From: Jeotgalicoccus sp052093725
GTDB taxonomy: Bacteria > Bacillota > Bacilli > Staphylococcales > Salinicoccaceae
Assembly (NCBI GenBank): GCA_052093725.1
Contig: JBQDHL010000089.1
Coordinates: 1 to 6,256 of the forward strand
Length of the DNA: 6,256 bases
Reading direction: 5' to 3'
Positions 5,389-6,256 of this stretch are shown one piece after another. The translations under genes were made by a program, and so were the position numbers. Below the pieces are notes generated by a model. That model did no database searches, was not told the DNA's origin, and saw nothing but the letters and a program-made list of their open reading frames with translations. Positions within the stretch are counted from its first letter, which is position 1. The number at the start of each line of letters is the position of its first letter.

Positions 5389-6168
5389 ATGAGTACTACA
5401 GCAACTGAAACAAAAACAATAAAGCTAAGTATTAAACGCCAGGAAAATCCGGAAGCTAGCAGTTACTGGGAAGAATTCGAAATTCCATACCGCCCGAACA
5501 TGAACATCATCAGTGCGCTTATGGAAATTCAAAGAAACCCGGTCAATTCAAAAGGCCAAAAAACAACTGCAGTAACTTGGGACGCAAGCTGTCTTGAAGA
5601 AGTCTGCGGAGCATGTTCAATGGTAATAAACGGCAACGCGCGCCAGTCATGTACTGCGCTTGTTGACCAGTACCAGCAGCCAATCAAATTAGAACCAATG
5701 AGCACTTTCCCTGTAGTGAGAGACCTTCAGGTAGACCGTTCATTCATGTTCGACAACTTAAAACGCGTTCAGGCGTGGGTACCTATCGATGGTACATACG
5801 ACCTTGGACCAGGACCAAGAATGCCTGAGAAAAAACGTCAGATCGCTTATGAATTATCAAAATGTATGTCATGCGGCGTATGTTTAGAAGTTTGTCCGAA
5901 CGTTAACGACAAATCTAAATTCATGGGTGCAGCACCAATTTCTCAAGTTCGTTTATTCAACCTTCACCCTACAGGCAGCATGTCTAAGAACGAAAGACTA
6001 GATGCACTAATGGGTACAGGCGGAATCGCAGAATGCGGAATGGCACAAAACTGTGTCGAAGCATGTCCAAAAGGAATTCCTTTAACGACATCAATCGCAT
6101 CAATGCAACGCGAAACAACATTCCACATGTTCAAATCATTCTTTGGTAGTGACCACGAAGTAAACTAA
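5389..6168 (+). CDS. sdhB: Succinate dehydrogenase iron-sulfur subunit
   Basis: A 259-residue iron-sulfur protein of complex II that relays electrons from FAD in SdhA to the hemes and quinone site of SdhC. The N-terminal plant-ferredoxin-like domain binds [2Fe-2S] with C68, C73, C76 and C88. The C-terminal helical domain has C159-x2-C162-x2-C165-x3-C169-P and C216-x5-C222-x3-C226-P. By the family pattern (constant offset of ten from E. coli), C159, C162, C165 and C226 hold [4Fe-4S], while C169, C216 and C222 hold [3Fe-4S]. All eleven ligands are present. The first 10 residues are a Thr-rich, poorly conserved tail. The ATG is the first possible start after an in-frame TAA, although its ribosome site is unusually far away. 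It is the last gene of sdhCAB and is followed by an intrinsic terminator. Confidence 0.97.
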   Translation: MSTTATETKTIKLSIKRQENPEASSYWEEFEIPYRPNMNIISALMEIQRNPVNSKGQKTTAVTWDASCLEEVCGACSMVINGNARQSCTALVDQYQQPIKLEPMSTFPVVRDLQVDRSFMFDNLKRVQAWVPIDGTYDLGPGPRMPEKKRQIAYELSKCMSCGVCLEVCPNVNDKSKFMGAAPISQVRLFNLHPTGSMSKNERLDALMGTGGIAECGMAQNCVEACPKGIPLTTSIASMQRETTFHMFKSFFGSDHEVN

Positions 6169-6187
6169 TATATTTATTTTGAATTAG

Positions 6188-6221
6188 GCAGGATCCCGTT
6201 CGTGGGGTTCTGCTTTTTTTT
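6188..6221 (+). terminator. Intrinsic terminator of sdhCAB
   Basis: GCAGGATCCC (6188-6197) pairs with GGGGTTCTGC (6204-6213), ten pairs including two G-U wobbles, around the six-base loop GTTCGT. Eight T follow (6214-6221). It lies about 20 bases after the sdhB stop and ends the operon. Confidence 0.9.
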
Positions 6222-6256
6222 ACTTATATAACTCGTTTTCGGTGATAAGTCGTTGA
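6222..6256. other. Right-edge sequence with no recognisable gene
   Basis: The 35 bases after the terminator show no ORF start with a ribosome site. In staphylococci the next gene is often murI (glutamate racemase), but nothing here proves it. Confidence 0.4.

Noticed and set aside
6222..6250. Inverted arms ACTTAT / ATAAGT after the sdh terminator
   Set aside because: Six A+T-rich pairs around a 17-base loop are expected by chance, with no T tract or inner stem worth noting.
1..6256. Mobile element, CRISPR array, tRNA/rRNA, defence system or other new system
   Set aside because: Both strands were read; genes are densely packed conserved housekeeping genes, gaps are at most 113 bases, and no spaced repeats, terminal inverted repeats, cloverleaf or transposase-like coding was seen.

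Overview
The window is a chromosomal housekeeping segment from a low- to moderate-GC Firmicute, most likely a member of the Staphylococcaceae. The gene order mutS2 - trxA - uvrC - sdhC - sdhA - sdhB is the arrangement known from staphylococci. The proteins look like the Gram-positive versions: a five-histidine di-heme SdhC and a UvrC with a GIY-YIG nuclease domain. Base composition looks somewhat richer in G+C than typical Staphylococcus, especially inside uvrC. This fits relatives such as Jeotgalicoccus or Salinicoccus, but it was judged by eye and no genus can be assigned.

Layout: all genes lie on the + strand. Positions 3-545 hold the 3' end of mutS2 (KOW-like segment plus Smr domain). A 32-codon ORF for a probable single-span membrane peptide follows almost immediately (555-653), behind a strong Shine-Dalgarno sequence. 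A well-formed sigma-A-type promoter (663-691), with an AGCA element just upstream, precedes trxA (723-1037), which ends at a strong intrinsic terminator (1043-1070). uvrC (1089-2864) begins only 18 bases after that terminator, with no room for its own promoter. A 113-base gap carries three TGTAAAA repeats, a candidate promoter and an inverted repeat. It leads into the succinate dehydrogenase operon sdhC-sdhA-sdhB (2978-6168), closed by a second intrinsic terminator (6188-6221). The last 35 bases hold no recognisable gene.

How the genes work together: sdhCAB encodes the complete succinate:menaquinone oxidoreductase (respiratory complex II). It comprises a membrane cytochrome b anchor, a covalent-FAD catalytic subunit and a three-cluster iron-sulfur subunit, and all expected cofactor ligands can be seen. 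trxA supplies thioredoxin for thiol-disulfide reduction. uvrC is the dual-incision nuclease of nucleotide excision repair. mutS2 belongs to the MutS2 family linked to recombination control and to collided-ribosome splitting. The first three jobs are independent; the sdh genes form one functional unit.

No new biological system, mobile element, CRISPR array, RNA gene or broken gene was seen. The points worth a second look are small: the unannotated membrane micro-ORF, a possible Spx element at trxA, a terminator directly before uvrC, a two-residue change in a UvrC active-site motif, regulatory-looking repeats upstream of sdhC, and odd translation-initiation spacing at sdhB.
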